The notes below the pieces were generated by a model. That model saw nothing but the letters and a program-made list of their open reading frames with translations, ran no database searches and was not told the origin of the DNA. This document shows positions 24,353 through 32,887 of a stretch of 42,715 bases of DNA, piece by piece. Positions within the stretch are counted from its first letter, which is position 1; each line of letters begins with the position of its first letter. The translations under genes and the position numbers were made by a program. The DNA comes from Bacillota bacterium (GTDB lineage Bacteria > Bacillota > Sulfobacillia > JAJYWN01 > JAJZPE01): NCBI GenBank assembly GCA_021787335.1, contig JAJYMC010000007.1:1-42715 (forward strand), given 5' to 3'.

Positions 24353-25566
24353 CCCTCCTGGCGGCCGCGGTGGTCGTGGGGGTGCTGTCGGTGCCGGCCG
24401 CCCCGGCCTACTGCGCGGGGGCGGAGGAGGGTACGGCGCCCGACGCCGGCCAGGGCGTCCTGCCGGGCGCCGACGAGCTGACCGACCCCGGCGCCGACCT
24501 CGAGTCGGTCGACATCTCGGGCATCCAGCAGCTCCTGGACGAGGTCAACCAGCAACTCGGCGACTACGCCCCGCCCCTGAAGTTCGAGGACTTCATCGGC
24601 TTTATGCGGACACGCGGGGTGGGCTACAGCTTCACCCGCCTCGGCCAGGGGCTCCTGGACTACCTCTTCCACGAGGTCGTCGCCAACTCGCGGCTCCTCG
24701 GTCGCCTCGTGGTCCTGGCCGTGCTGGCGGCGCTCCTCCAGAACCTCCAGAGCGCTTTCGAACGTGAAAGCGTCGGCCGGCTCGCCTGCTTCGTCGTCTA
24801 TCTGGTCCTGGTGGTCCTGGCCCTGGGCGGCTTCGGGGTCGCCGTGACCGCCGCCAGCGACGTCATCAAGGACCTGACCACCTTCATGTGGGCCCTCTTG
24901 CCGGTCCTCATCGCCCTCCTGGCCGGGACCGGGTCGGTCACCCTGGCCGGACTCTTCCACCCGACGATGATCGCCACCATCAACGTGGTCAGCTTGGCCG
25001 CCCGGGAGGTCGTCTTCCCGCTCATCTTCTTCGCCGCGGTCATCGAGATCGTCGGCTCCCTCTCCGACAGCTTCAAGATCTCGAACCTGTCCGGCTTCCT
25101 GCGCCAGGTCTCCCTGACCATCCTCGGGGCGATGTTCAGCCTCTTCCTCGGGGTGACCATCATCCAGGGCGCGGCCGGCTCGGTGGCCGACGGCATCACC
25201 CTCCGGACGGCCAAGTTCATGGCGGCCAGCTTCGTCCCGGTCATCGGGAAGATGTTCGGCGACGCCGCCGAGCTGGTCATCGGCAGCTCAGTCGCCCTCA
25301 AGAGCGCGATCGGGCTGCTCGGGTCGACGGCCATCCTGGTCATCGCCGCCTTCCCGCTGGTCAAGGTGGTGGCCGTGATCATCGCCTACCGGCTCGCGGC
25401 GGTCATCGTCCAGCCGGTCGGCGCCGGCCGCGTCGTCGACTGTCTCAACGGCATCGCCAACGCCCTCAACCTGGTCTTCCTGGCGGTGGCCACGGTCGCC
25501 CTGATGTTCTTCGTCGGCACGACGATGATCATCCTGGCCGGGAACGCCGCCGTGATGATGAGGTGA
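24349..25566 (+). CDS. spoIIIAE: Stage III sporulation protein SpoIIIAE (start uncertain)
   Basis: This is a large polytopic channel protein of about 405 aa. It begins with a hydrophobic segment ending PAAPAYCAG, which looks like a signal peptide. A soluble part (ISGIQQLLDEVNQQL) follows, and then at least six membrane segments in the C-terminal two-thirds, with GSLSDSFKISNLSGFLRQ between them. No ATG, GTG or TTG lies where the signal peptide should start. I place the start at CTG 24349 (CTGA overlap with the spoIIIAD stop). GTG 24370 would shorten the hydrophobic stretch. The end overlaps spoIIIAF (GTGA). Confidence 0.88.
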   Translation: MTLLAAAVVVGVLSVPAAPAYCAGAEEGTAPDAGQGVLPGADELTDPGADLESVDISGIQQLLDEVNQQLGDYAPPLKFEDFIGFMRTRGVGYSFTRLGQGLLDYLFHEVVANSRLLGRLVVLAVLAALLQNLQSAFERESVGRLACFVVYLVLVVLALGGFGVAVTAASDVIKDLTTFMWALLPVLIALLAGTGSVTLAGLFHPTMIATINVVSLAAREVVFPLIFFAAVIEIVGSLSDSFKISNLSGFLRQVSLTILGAMFSLFLGVTIIQGAAGSVADGITLRTAKFMAASFVPVIGKMFGDAAELVIGSSVALKSAIGLLGSTAILVIAAFPLVKVVAVIIAYRLAAVIVQPVGAGRVVDCLNGIANALNLVFLAVATVALMFFVGTTMIILAGNAAVMMR

Positions 25567-25571
25567 ACAAA

Positions 25572-26258
25572 TTGGAACTCCTAGCCTCGGTCAAGGAATG
25601 GGTCCGCAACATCGCCGTCATTATCGTCGTCGCCGGGTTCCTGGAACTCATCCTGCCGCAGAGCGACCTGCAGCGCTTCGCCCGCCTGGTGGTCGGGTTC
25701 TTCATCCTCCTGGCCATCATCCAGCCGCTGGTCGGGGCGTTCCGCCAGCAGGTCACCTTCAACACGGCCTTCCTGGAGGCGGCCGCGGCCGGCACCCCGG
25801 ACACGGCGACCGTCCTGGCCAAGGGGCGGGAGCTGGAGGTCAACCACACGCGGGTGGCCCTGGCCGAGTACCGGACGGCCCTGGAGCGACAGGTCATGGC
25901 CATGAGCGCCTGGCTCGGGGCCGAGGTCCGGTCGGTCTCGGTCGACCTCGTCGACGACCAGACGTCGCGGCAGTTCGGGGCCATCCGGTCGATGCGCGTG
26001 ACGGTGGGGAGCCGCGCGGCGCCGGAGGCGACGTCGACCGTCATCCCGGTGGCCCCGGTACGCATCGAATTCGGCTCGTCGTCGGGCGGCTCGACCACCG
26101 GCGGCGCGGGCGCGGGGGATGCGGGCGGCGCGGGCGCCGACGCCATCAGCGCCCGCTCGGCGGTCGTGGACGAGCGGCTCTGCGCGACCATCGCCCGGAC
26201 CCTGGCCGGATATTACGGGCTCGCGCCCGAGGCGGTCACCGTGACCGCCGGACAATAA
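25572..26258 (+). CDS. spoIIIAF: Stage III sporulation protein SpoIIIAF
   Basis: This is a 228-aa protein with two N-terminal membrane helices (NIAVIIVVAGFLELILP and LVVGFFILLAIIQPLVGAF). A helical and ring-building-motif-like C-terminal domain follows, exposed in the intermembrane space. A Gly/Ser/Ala linker (about 165-190) precedes the last 40 residues and is longer than usual. TTG 25572 is preferred because aggtga is correctly spaced; GTG 25563 overlaps the spoIIIAE stop and is an alternative. Confidence 0.9.
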   Translation: MELLASVKEWVRNIAVIIVVAGFLELILPQSDLQRFARLVVGFFILLAIIQPLVGAFRQQVTFNTAFLEAAAAGTPDTATVLAKGRELEVNHTRVALAEYRTALERQVMAMSAWLGAEVRSVSVDLVDDQTSRQFGAIRSMRVTVGSRAAPEATSTVIPVAPVRIEFGSSSGGSTTGGAGAGDAGGAGADAISARSAVVDERLCATIARTLAGYYGLAPEAVTVTAGQ

Positions 26259-26272
26259 AGGGGGGTGCGGCT

Positions 26273-26890
26273 TTGCTGAATTACCTGGGCAAGCTCCTTG
26301 GCCTCAAGCCGGGGCAACTGAAGCTCTCGTCCCGCCTCGTCCTGCTGCTCTTGCTCGGTCTGGCCCTGATCGTCGCCGGCAGCCTCTTCAACCGGCCGAA
26401 GTCCTCGACGAGCCAGCCGGCGGCCTCGGACACCCCGCAGGCGGTGACCGTGGCCGGGTCGGCCGACGACCCCAAGGGCTACGCCGAATACGAGAAGTAC
26501 TTGAACGCCGAGTTGGAACGGGTCCTGTCGCTGATCGACGGGGCCGGGAGGGTGACCGTCAGCGTCACCCTCGAGTCTGGGCCGCGTTACGACTATGCCC
26601 AGAACGAGAACACCACCGAGCGCAACACCGAGGAGAAGGACAAGAGCGGCGGCTCGCGGGTGATCACCGAGATCGTCCGCAGCCTGCAGATGGTTCTGAC
26701 CCGCCAGGGGACAGGGCCGGAGAAGCCGGTCCTGCGACAGATCGAGCGGCCGGTCGTCCGCGGCGTGCTGGTGGTGGCCCCGGGCGCCGCCGATTCGCGG
26801 ATTCGCGCCCGCCTGACCGAAGCCGTCCAGACCTTCCTGAACATACCCGCCTACCGGGTGAAGGTGGTTCCGAAATCGAACGGGGGGTGA
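26273..26890 (+). CDS. spoIIIAG: Stage III sporulation protein SpoIIIAG
   Basis: This is a 205-aa protein with one N-terminal membrane anchor (SRLVLLLLLGLALIVAGSLF). The ring-building-motif domain contains YEKYLNAELERVLSLIDGAGRVTVSVTLESG and QIERPVVRGVLVVAPGA. In B. subtilis SpoIIIAG forms a large multimeric ring in the space between mother cell and forespore. TTG start behind ggggggtgcgg. Confidence 0.93.
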   Translation: MLNYLGKLLGLKPGQLKLSSRLVLLLLLGLALIVAGSLFNRPKSSTSQPAASDTPQAVTVAGSADDPKGYAEYEKYLNAELERVLSLIDGAGRVTVSVTLESGPRYDYAQNENTTERNTEEKDKSGGSRVITEIVRSLQMVLTRQGTGPEKPVLRQIERPVVRGVLVVAPGAADSRIRARLTEAVQTFLNIPAYRVKVVPKSNGG

Positions 26891-26896
26891 ACCTTG

Positions 26897-27463
26897 ATGA
26901 TCTTTGAACGGCGCGGCTTGGTGCGCTTCCTGGTCTTCCTGCTCCTGGTCGCCCTGAGCGTCGGGTACGTCGCCCTCAAGCAGGGCTCTTTGAAACGGAA
27001 CCTGACCCCGGACCGGGACCAGAAGGTCAGTGGGCCCGTCGCCGGCAAGACCAGCACAGCCACGGGCACGACCGCGACGACCGGCTCGACCGGCGGTACG
27101 ACCCAGGCGACGCAGGATTTCTTCGTCGATTACCGGCTCGACCGCGATCGCGTCCGCAGCCAGCAGATCGAGCAACTGCGCGAGCTGGTGAACAACCCGA
27201 AGGCCGACGACCAGACCAGGCGCGAGGCCGGCCAGCGCTGGCTCCAAATGACCGACGAGATGGGCCGTGAGGTCGAACTCGAGGGGCTCATCCGATCCAA
27301 GGGCTTCGAGGACGCGGTGGTCCTCCTGCGCGACGGCGCGGCGGTGGTCATCGTCAAGGCCAAGGAGCTGACCCAGGTCGAGGTGGCCCGCATCGCCGAC
27401 ATGACGGCCAAGGTGGCCGGCGTGAAGCCCGAGAACATCAACATCGTCCCGAAGCCGAAATGA
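26897..27463 (+). CDS. spoIIIAH: Stage III sporulation protein SpoIIIAH
   Basis: This is a 188-aa protein with an N-terminal membrane helix (FLVFLLLVALSVGYVAL), a Thr/Gly/Ser-rich linker (about 45-75) and a C-terminal ring-building domain of YscJ/FliF type. That domain contains DYRLDRDRVRSQQIEQLREL and ends VKPENINIVPK. It is expected to bind forespore SpoIIQ across the septal space. The ATG at 26897 follows cggggggtgaacc; a TTG immediately before is an alternative. Confidence 0.94.
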   Translation: MIFERRGLVRFLVFLLLVALSVGYVALKQGSLKRNLTPDRDQKVSGPVAGKTSTATGTTATTGSTGGTTQATQDFFVDYRLDRDRVRSQQIEQLRELVNNPKADDQTRREAGQRWLQMTDEMGREVELEGLIRSKGFEDAVVLLRDGAAVVIVKAKELTQVEVARIADMTAKVAGVKPENINIVPKPK

Positions 27464-27528
27464 CCGTGGCCCCGGACCGAGATCGCCCGGACCCCGGCGC
27501 ACCACGCCATTCCGCTCCCGCAAGGCGC

Positions 27529-27562
27529 AAAAAAAGGGCCGGCAGCTTGAGGCTGCCGGCCC
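27529..27562 (-). terminator. Terminator of the 3D-domain gene
   Basis: An 11-bp stem, gggccggcagc/gctgccggccc, with a 5-nt loop is followed on the - strand by seven T residues (27535-27529). It may also end spoIIIA transcription from the other side, where the T-tract is absent. Confidence 0.85.
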
Positions 27563-27619
27563 ACGTCGTCAGGCCCGACCTTGGTCGATCTTGCCCGACC
27601 TTGGTTCTTTGGCCCTTGG

Positions 27620-28324
27620 TCAGTTGAGGATGTAGACCTGGACGTCCTGGATCCCGAAGTTCATGGTCTGCCAGGTGGAGGTGTCCATGAAGATGTCGAT
27701 CCGGTTGCCCTTGATGGCCGAGCCGGTGTCGGTGGCGATGCCGACGAACCCACCGGCCGGGAGGTTGGGGTTGTGGTATCCGGTGACGAAGACCTTGGAG
27801 CCGAGCGGGATGATCCGCGGGTCCACGGCGATCATGCCGGGACGGAGGGGGAGGCCCTTCCAGGCCGCCACCGCGCCCCAGTCGCCGTTCGACTGCCAGG
27901 AGGCGTCGTAAGCGGTGGCCCGCACGTCGATCTCGCCGCGGAAGCTCATCGGTCCGTCAGGCGTCTGGACGACGTCGCCGCCCCGCGATACCTGAGCGGC
28001 GCTTGCCGCCCGGGCATCCGGCCGGCCGAGGGCCACGTCGAGGGCGTGCTGCGTCTGAGGACCGACGATGCCGTCGACGGTGATACCCTGGTCGCCCTGG
28101 AACGCCATGACCCTCTTCTCGGTGATGGGTCCGAAGATCCCATCGGCTTGCAGGTTGTAACCAAGGGTCTTGAGGTCTGCCTGGACCTTCTGGACGTCGC
28201 TGCCGGTGTCGCCCCTCATCAGGAGCTGGGACAGACCGGCGGCGTGGGTCTTGAGCGGGCTGACGAAGAGAAACGCCAGCATCAAGAGGCCGCTCAGGAC
28301 GATCAACGTCTTGCGGTCTTTCAT
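27620..28324 (-). CDS. Secreted peptidoglycan-binding 3D-domain protein
   Basis: This is a 234-aa protein with a signal peptide (about 1-28, ending KTHAAG). A PG_binding_1 domain follows (about 32-95, LMRGDTGSDVQKVQADLKTLGY, then DGIVGPQTQHAL). The C-terminal 3D domain (about 130-234) includes ATAYDASW, ATDTGSAIKGNRIDIFMDT and the three conserved Asp residues. Such proteins act on cell wall, by analogy with lytic transglycosylase MltA-type double-psi barrels. The ATG follows aaaggaaagggg. Its placement next to spoIIIAH suggests, but does not prove, a sporulation or germination role. Confidence 0.88.
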   Translation of the reverse strand: MKDRKTLIVLSGLLMLAFLFVSPLKTHAAGLSQLLMRGDTGSDVQKVQADLKTLGYNLQADGIFGPITEKRVMAFQGDQGITVDGIVGPQTQHALDVALGRPDARAASAAQVSRGGDVVQTPDGPMSFRGEIDVRATAYDASWQSNGDWGAVAAWKGLPLRPGMIAVDPRIIPLGSKVFVTGYHNPNLPAGGFVGIATDTGSAIKGNRIDIFMDTSTWQTMNFGIQDVQVYILN

Positions 28325-28633
28325 GTGATCGACCCCTTTCCTTTTGCTGGCCGCCGAGGTTAGTTGACGGGTTCGGACTGGGGAAGTAACAGCCCGCGCG
28401 CGTCGCCGCGCCCCCGAAAAGGGCCGGCGCCGGCGCGATTCACCCCTGCCGCCTCTCTGGACGGCTTGTTTTTCCCCCGGTCCGCGACAGACAAACGCCG
28501 CGGATTAGGCACCTGAATAGGTTAACACATGAACAATCAATGGTCAACGGCACAAACTGGCTGTGCAGGAATTCATACTGGTGGGGAGAACATATAACCA
28601 CTGGTTTCGAAGCAGGGGGTCATATCAGAGTCG
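28325..28633. other. Divergent intergenic region between the 3D-domain gene and accC
   Basis: 309 nt. The accC-proximal 130 nt are clearly AT-richer and should hold its promoter (for example TATAAC near 28597), but no hexamer pair with good spacing was found. The 3D-gene side shows only its ribosome-binding site. No gene, and in particular no biotin carboxyl carrier gene, is present. Confidence 0.5.
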
Positions 28634-30016
28634 ATGTTCAAGAAGGTCCTGATCGCCAATCGCGGCGAGATCGCCGTCCGCATCATTCGTGCCTGTCGTG
28701 AACTGGGCATCAAATCAGTCGCCATCTACCCCGAAGAAGACCGCGATTCGATGCATGTCAAATACGCCGATGAGGCCTATTCTCTGGGTGCCGGGAACCC
28801 GGCCAAGGCCTACCTGGAGATTCCCGGGATCATCGACGCCGCCGCCAAGTCTGGCGCCGACGCCATCCACCCCGGATACGGCTTCCTGTCCGAGAACCCA
28901 TTCTTCGCGGCCGTCTGCGAGGCCTGGCGGATATCCTTCATCGGGCCGACCGCCCAGGCGATGCAGAAGATCGGCGAGAAAGTCCCGGCCCGGGACCGGA
29001 TGATCAGGCTGGGTGTGCCGGTCGTGCCGGGGACCGACCGGATCATCGAGTCGACCGACGAGGCCCGCCAGGTCGCCGAGCGCATCGGTTATCCGGTCCT
29101 GGTCAAGGCCACGGCCGGCGGCGGCGGGCGCGGCATCCGCGTCGTCAGGACCCCGGACGAACTGCCGACGGCCCTCCAGAAGGCGGCCGACGAGGCCGGG
29201 TCGCTCTTCGGTAACACCGGTGTCTACATCGAGAAGTATCTCGCGTCCCCGCGGCACGTCGAGTTCCAGGTCCTCGCCGACCACCACGGGCACGTCATCC
29301 ACCTGGGCGAGCGCGACTCGTCCATCCAGCGGCGGCGGCAGAAGATCCTCGAGGAGAGCCCGTCGCCGGGGATGACCCCGGCCCTGCGCCAGGAGATGGG
29401 CGAGGCGGCCGTGCGGGTCGCCGCGTCGGTCGGCTACACCAACGCCGGCACGGTCGAGTTCCTCCTCGATAGCGACGGCCACTACTATTTCCTCGAAATG
29501 AACGCGCGGATCCAGGTCGAGCACCCGGTGACCGAAGCGGTGACGGGCATCGACATCGTCCGCGAGCAGTTCCGGCTGGGCGCCGGCGAACCCCTGGGCT
29601 ATCAGCAGGGTGACGTCGAGCTGACCGGCTGGGCCATCGAGTGCCGGGTCAACGCCGAGGACCCCGACAACGACTTCCGCCCGTCCCCGGGCCGGATCAC
29701 CGATTACCGCGAGCCGAGCGGCCCCGGCATCCGCGTCGACGGCTACGCCGGGCGCGGCTACGAGGTCCCGGCCTACTACGACTCGCTCCTGGCCAAGATC
29801 ATCGCCTGGGACCGCGACCGACCGCGGGCCATCGCCCGGATGCGGCGGGCCCTCGACGAGTGCGTCATCGGCGGCATCAAGACGACCATCCCGCTGCACA
29901 AGCGGATCCTCGACAGCGCCGACTTCCGCGCGGGCCGGACCAACACCGGCTTCCTGGAGAACGGGGGCTTCGTGGGGGGCCCGTCACCCCTCACCGTCCA
30001 GGTCAGCGGGCGCTAG
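28634..30016 (+). CDS. accC: Biotin carboxylase (acetyl-CoA carboxylase subunit or related carboxylase)
   Basis: This 460-aa ATP-grasp enzyme carboxylates biotin on a carrier protein. It opens with [20 protein letters not shown]. The glycine-rich ATP loop is [14 protein letters not shown], and [20 protein letters not shown] holds catalytic residues. The C-terminal biotin-carboxylase domain follows. The length is that of free-standing AccC, not of pyruvate carboxylase. Many Firmicutes have accB between spoIIIAH and accC; here that slot is filled by the divergent 3D-domain gene, so the carrier partner must be elsewhere. The accC ribosome-binding site is weak. Confidence 0.93.
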   Translation: MFKKVLIANRGEIAVRIIRACRELGIKSVAIYPEEDRDSMHVKYADEAYSLGAGNPAKAYLEIPGIIDAAAKSGADAIHPGYGFLSENPFFAAVCEAWRISFIGPTAQAMQKIGEKVPARDRMIRLGVPVVPGTDRIIESTDEARQVAERIGYPVLVKATAGGGGRGIRVVRTPDELPTALQKAADEAGSLFGNTGVYIEKYLASPRHVEFQVLADHHGHVIHLGERDSSIQRRRQKILEESPSPGMTPALRQEMGEAAVRVAASVGYTNAGTVEFLLDSDGHYYFLEMNARIQVEHPVTEAVTGIDIVREQFRLGAGEPLGYQQGDVELTGWAIECRVNAEDPDNDFRPSPGRITDYREPSGPGIRVDGYAGRGYEVPAYYDSLLAKIIAWDRDRPRAIARMRRALDECVIGGIKTTIPLHKRILDSADFRAGRTNTGFLENGGFVGGPSPLTVQVSGR

Positions 30017-30096
30017 GGCGGCCCGCGAGAAAAGTGATATTTTGGCAGCTTCGGTATAAACATAATGGCAGACATACGAGCTAGGAGGTGGACCGC

Positions 30097-30498
30097 TTGG
30101 ACCGGCCCGATTCCATCGTCAAGTACGAAGGCGGCGATGACGGCTCCAACGTCCGCATCGCCGATGACGTGGTCGGGATCATCGCCGGCATCGCGGCGAT
30201 CGAGGTCGAAGGCGTGGCCGGGATGAGCGGCGGCATCGTCGGCGGCATCACGGAGATGCTCGGCAAGAGGAACCTGTCCAAGGGAGTCAAGGTGGAGGTC
30301 GGCGAGAAGGAAGCGGCCGTCGACCTTTACATCGTCATCGAGTATGGCGTGCGCATCCCGGACGTCGCCCAGCGGGTCCAGGAGAACGTCAAGAAGGCCG
30401 TCGAGAGCATGACCGGGCTTGACGTGGTCGAATGCAACGTGCACATTCACGGCGTGGCTTTCCACACCGACAAGGAGAACACGGAGAGGGTCCGTTGA
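30097..30498 (+). CDS. Asp23/Gls24 family envelope stress protein
   Basis: This is a 133-aa cytosolic protein with the family pattern: VRIADDVVGIIAGIAAIEVEGVAGM, a central beta segment VKVEVGEKEAAVDLYIVIEYG, and the C-terminal DVVECNVHIHGVAF. Asp23-like proteins are attached to the membrane by AmaP, encoded next. TTG 30097 is chosen because aggaggtggaccgc is well spaced for it; the frame extends back 9 nt to GTG 30088. Confidence 0.92.
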   Translation: MDRPDSIVKYEGGDDGSNVRIADDVVGIIAGIAAIEVEGVAGMSGGIVGGITEMLGKRNLSKGVKVEVGEKEAAVDLYIVIEYGVRIPDVAQRVQENVKKAVESMTGLDVVECNVHIHGVAFHTDKENTERVR

Positions 30499-30582
30499 GA
30501 ATGACGACCGCGGGGCCCGGTTCCGCGGCTCTTCTGGGTTCCGGCTCGGACAAGCCGTGGGGAGAGGGGGAATCCTGACAGC

Positions 30583-31125
30583 ATGGGTATCTTCGATCGC
30601 ATCATCCTGACCATCTTCACTTTCGGGATGGCTTTCCTGTCGCTCATCTTCGTGATGATGTCCGCCGGTGGGTGGACCGAGCCGCTGGCCCTCGTTCAGC
30701 GGGCCCTGGCCGACCCCAACGGGCGCTGGACCATCGGCGTCCTCGCCAGCCTGTTCTTCATCGTCGCCGTCCGTTTCATCTACTACGGTTTCTCGCGGCA
30801 GAACCCGATGGAGACCGTCGTCCATGAGACCGCCCTGGGCGAGGTGCGCATCTCCCTGAGGGCCATCGAGAACCTGGTCAAGAAGGTCACCCGCCAGGTC
30901 AAGGGGGTCCGCGACGTCCGGGCCTGGGTCTACGCCCTGCAGGGCGGGGTCGGCGTCCGGCTGCGGACCTGGGTCAGCCCGGAGTCGAACATCCCTGAGG
31001 TCTCCGAGCAGATCCAGCGCACCGTCCGCAGCTACGTCAAGAACGTGGTCGGCGTCGAGGCCAACGAGGTCCGGCTGTTCGTGGAGAACATCACCAACGA
31101 AGTCCGGAAAGGTCGAGTGGAATGA
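30583..31125 (+). CDS. amaP: Alkaline shock membrane anchor protein AmaP
   Basis: This is a 180-aa protein with two N-terminal membrane helices (IILTIFTFGMAFLSLIFVMM and WTIGVLASLFFIVAVRFIYY). A cytosolic Asp23-like C-terminal domain follows (VHETALGEVRISLRAIENLV, GVGVRLRTWVSPESNIPEV). It probably anchors the Asp23 protein encoded upstream. ATG follows ggggagagggggaatcc. The stop overlaps the DUF2273 start. Confidence 0.92.
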   Translation: MGIFDRIILTIFTFGMAFLSLIFVMMSAGGWTEPLALVQRALADPNGRWTIGVLASLFFIVAVRFIYYGFSRQNPMETVVHETALGEVRISLRAIENLVKKVTRQVKGVRDVRAWVYALQGGVGVRLRTWVSPESNIPEVSEQIQRTVRSYVKNVVGVEANEVRLFVENITNEVRKGRVE

Positions 31126-31388
31126 GCAGGGAAGGCGGCAAGAACGACGGGACCGTCTGGGAGCGCCTGTTCAAGGAGCTCTTCGAGAACCACCGGGGGA
31201 AGACCCTCGGCTCGTTCATCGGCCTCGCCATCAGCCTGTCCATCTACAAACTCGGCTTCCTGTGGACCATCTTCATCACCATCTGCGTCTTCGTCGGCTA
31301 TCAGGTCGGCCGGCGGATGGATGAGGAGAAGGAAGGTCTCATGGACATTCTTGAGCGCCTGTTGCCCCCCGGCGACCGCGAGCGGTGA
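31122..31388 (+). CDS. DUF2273 small membrane protein
   Basis: This is an 88-aa protein with an ATGA overlap with amaP. The charged N-terminus is followed by one or two membrane helices (GKTLGSFIGLAISLSIYKLG, FLWTIFITICVFVGYQVGRR) and a charged tail. It regularly accompanies asp23 and amaP in Gram-positive bacteria, presumably as part of the same envelope structure. Confidence 0.9.
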   Translation: MSREGGKNDGTVWERLFKELFENHRGKTLGSFIGLAISLSIYKLGFLWTIFITICVFVGYQVGRRMDEEKEGLMDILERLLPPGDRER

Positions 31389-31447
31389 CCGAGCCGGTCG
31401 TGGAGCAGACTAAGCCTAGGCAAGGCTAGGCGTGGGCAAGGCAATCA

Positions 31448-31480
31448 GCCCCGGCGGCTTCTGGCCGTGCGGGGCCTTTT
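31448..31480 (+). terminator. Terminator of the accC-asp23-amaP unit
   Basis: Outer arms gccccg/cggggc (31448-31453, 31470-31475) enclose an inner cggc/ggccg hairpin and are followed by ctttt. It lies just outside the TnpB element. Confidence 0.7.
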
Positions 31481-31700
31481 GCGAGGAGGAATCGTTTGAC
31501 ATCCTCCCCAGACTAAAGTCCGAGGGTTCCCCGACAGGGGACTTACGAGGTTCAGAGGTAACTCTGCCCCATCAGGCGGGCTTCATCGCTCCTCTGTTGC
31601 CGCCTGCCGAATCGACGGCTGAGCGGGAATCTTCCGGTTCGGGCCGTGTCAAGCGGCCCCTGACCACAGACGTTTAGCCCGCGGTCATCGACTTCGCAGC
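31476..31700 (-). ncRNA. Predicted omega-RNA (reRNA) of the TnpB element
   Basis: In TnpB elements the guide RNA is read from the 3' end of tnpB through the right end of the element into flanking DNA. Here this runs on the - strand from about 31700 to about 31476. It includes a structured GC-rich region and the right-end hairpin (31503-31526, TTTA loop, followed by GGATGTCAA). The guide would be the next bases, acgattcctcctcgcaaaag (31495-31476). The 5' boundary is not readable. Confidence 0.55.
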
Positions 31701-32856
31701 GATATTCCGGGATGCTACATAGTCGGCGTTGGCGGTATACCCGCACTTTTGGCAGTTGAAGGTTGCTTGAGCGGGGCGGTTCCCGGCATGGGCGTGTCCG
31801 CACTGCGGGCAGGTGCGGGAGGTACGGCGGGGGTCAACCTCTACCACTTCGATGCCCAACCGAGCGGCCTTGTGGGTAATCAGGGTCATCAACTCCCGGA
31901 ACGTCCAGGAGTTCATCATCCGATTCACCTTGCGGGTTGTCTTTGTCCGCTCCCGGATGCCAAGGAGCCTTTCCACGTGCAGGATTGTGCCGCCGTTCTC
32001 GGCTACCGTGTCCACGATTTCCCGGCTCAGCTTGTGGTTCAGGTCATGCATCCACCGCCGCTCCTTGCCCTTTGATCGCTTGATTTCCTGCAGGAGTTTA
32101 GCCTTGCCAAGTTCACGGCGGCGCTCTGCAAAGTATTCCCGGCGGTTGCGGGCAGGACGGCCATTCCAGAAGCGGACGATGCTGGGACCAGACAGGACGG
32201 CATGGTTGACGATGCCAAGGTCAAGGCCGAACACCACTTCGCCGTCACGTTTCGGAACGTCCGCTTCGTAGATGGTGAGATAGAGGTACCAGGAGCCATC
32301 ACGCTCCATCAGCTCGCTGGCCCCATGCTTGAAAGAACCCGAAGCTACAGCAGAAAGGAGGGGTGCGGCGTGCTGGTCTGGGACGATAGGGAGCCAGAGG
32401 TAGGCCCGGTGCTCTGCTGTAGACAGTCGAAGGAGGAACTTCCCATTGCTCCCCACGATGGCAAGACTGCGTTGTCCGACGCCAAGCGGGGTGTGCCCAT
32501 TGAACCTGGGTGGATTCGCCTTCTTGCCTTTCGCCTTGCGGGCAAGATAGGAACGCTGGGCCTCAATCGCCTTGTCACGCGCCCGCTGAATCATCACCAC
32601 CGGGAGGTTGAATCTCACTTTCGCCTCCCCATACAGCTCCCGGTGCAACAACGTGGCGTTCGTGGTCTCAAGGCGTTGGCACCCCTCGAGGTGGAATGCG
32701 GCGCATGCCGCGTAAGCCGCCTGCAACTCCCGGAGTGTTTGCTCCTTCCCCTTGTTGGGGGGTCGGAGTTGCACCTTCACAACTCTTACGCTCACAACCA
32801 AAGTGTAGCACACGAACACGTGTTTGGGAAGGGAGAGAAGGCGCTTCCTCCCCGGA
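31496..32856 (-). mobile_element. Solo TnpB element, IS200/IS605 type
   Basis: The element carries tnpB only, without tnpA. The right end is the typical hairpin plus GGATGTCAA (- strand, ending at 31496). The left end is an imperfect hairpin at 32831-32852 preceded by TTGAT (- strand, 32861-32857), the same pentanucleotide used as target or TAM by ISDra2-like elements. There is no target duplication, as expected. It lies between DUF2273 and nusB and is oriented against both. It would need a TnpA in trans to move. Confidence 0.75.
31674..32795 (-). CDS. tnpB: RNA-guided endonuclease TnpB
   Basis: This is a protein of about 373 aa. RuvC-type residues are intact: Asp in FGLDLGIVNHAV, Glu in GGTILHVERLLGIRER and Asp in GYTANADYVASRNIA. 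The zinc finger has CPQCGHAHAG and CQKCG. The N-terminal part has the wedge-like VRVVKVQLRPP and a helical domain with QRARDKAIEAQRSYLARKAK. The length is close to the usual 370-410 residues, so it looks functional. The start is uncertain: GTG 32795 and TTG 32801 are plausible, and the frame is open to 32861. Confidence 0.9.
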   Translation of the reverse strand: MSVRVVKVQLRPPNKGKEQTLRELQAAYAACAAFHLEGCQRLETTNATLLHRELYGEAKVRFNLPVVMIQRARDKAIEAQRSYLARKAKGKKANPPRFNGHTPLGVGQRSLAIVGSNGKFLLRLSTAEHRAYLWLPIVPDQHAAPLLSAVASGSFKHGASELMERDGSWYLYLTIYEADVPKRDGEVVFGLDLGIVNHAVLSGPSIVRFWNGRPARNRREYFAERRRELGKAKLLQEIKRSKGKERRWMHDLNHKLSREIVDTVAENGGTILHVERLLGIRERTKTTRKVNRMMNSWTFRELMTLITHKAARLGIEVVEVDPRRTSRTCPQCGHAHAGNRPAQATFNCQKCGYTANADYVASRNIAAKSMTAG

Positions 32857-32861
32857 ATCAA
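32831..32861 (-). repeat. Left-end hairpin and TTGAT of the TnpB element
   Basis: The + strand reads gggag-a-gaag-gcg-cttc-ctccc (32831-32852), a 9-bp stem with one bulged base, as in imperfect palindromic ends of this family. ATCAA at 32857-32861 is TTGAT on the element's strand. A 10-nt palindrome, aacacgtgtt (32815-32824), lies just inside. Confidence 0.6.
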
Positions 32862-32887
32862 TTCCAGGGTTTCCGCGCCGATGTTCT

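Noticed and set aside
28570-28605. Sigma-E-type promoter upstream of accC (TTCATA / CATATAAC)
   Set aside because: The spacing between ATA and CATA is only 13 nt, shorter than normal for sigma-E, and a house-keeping gene would not need it.
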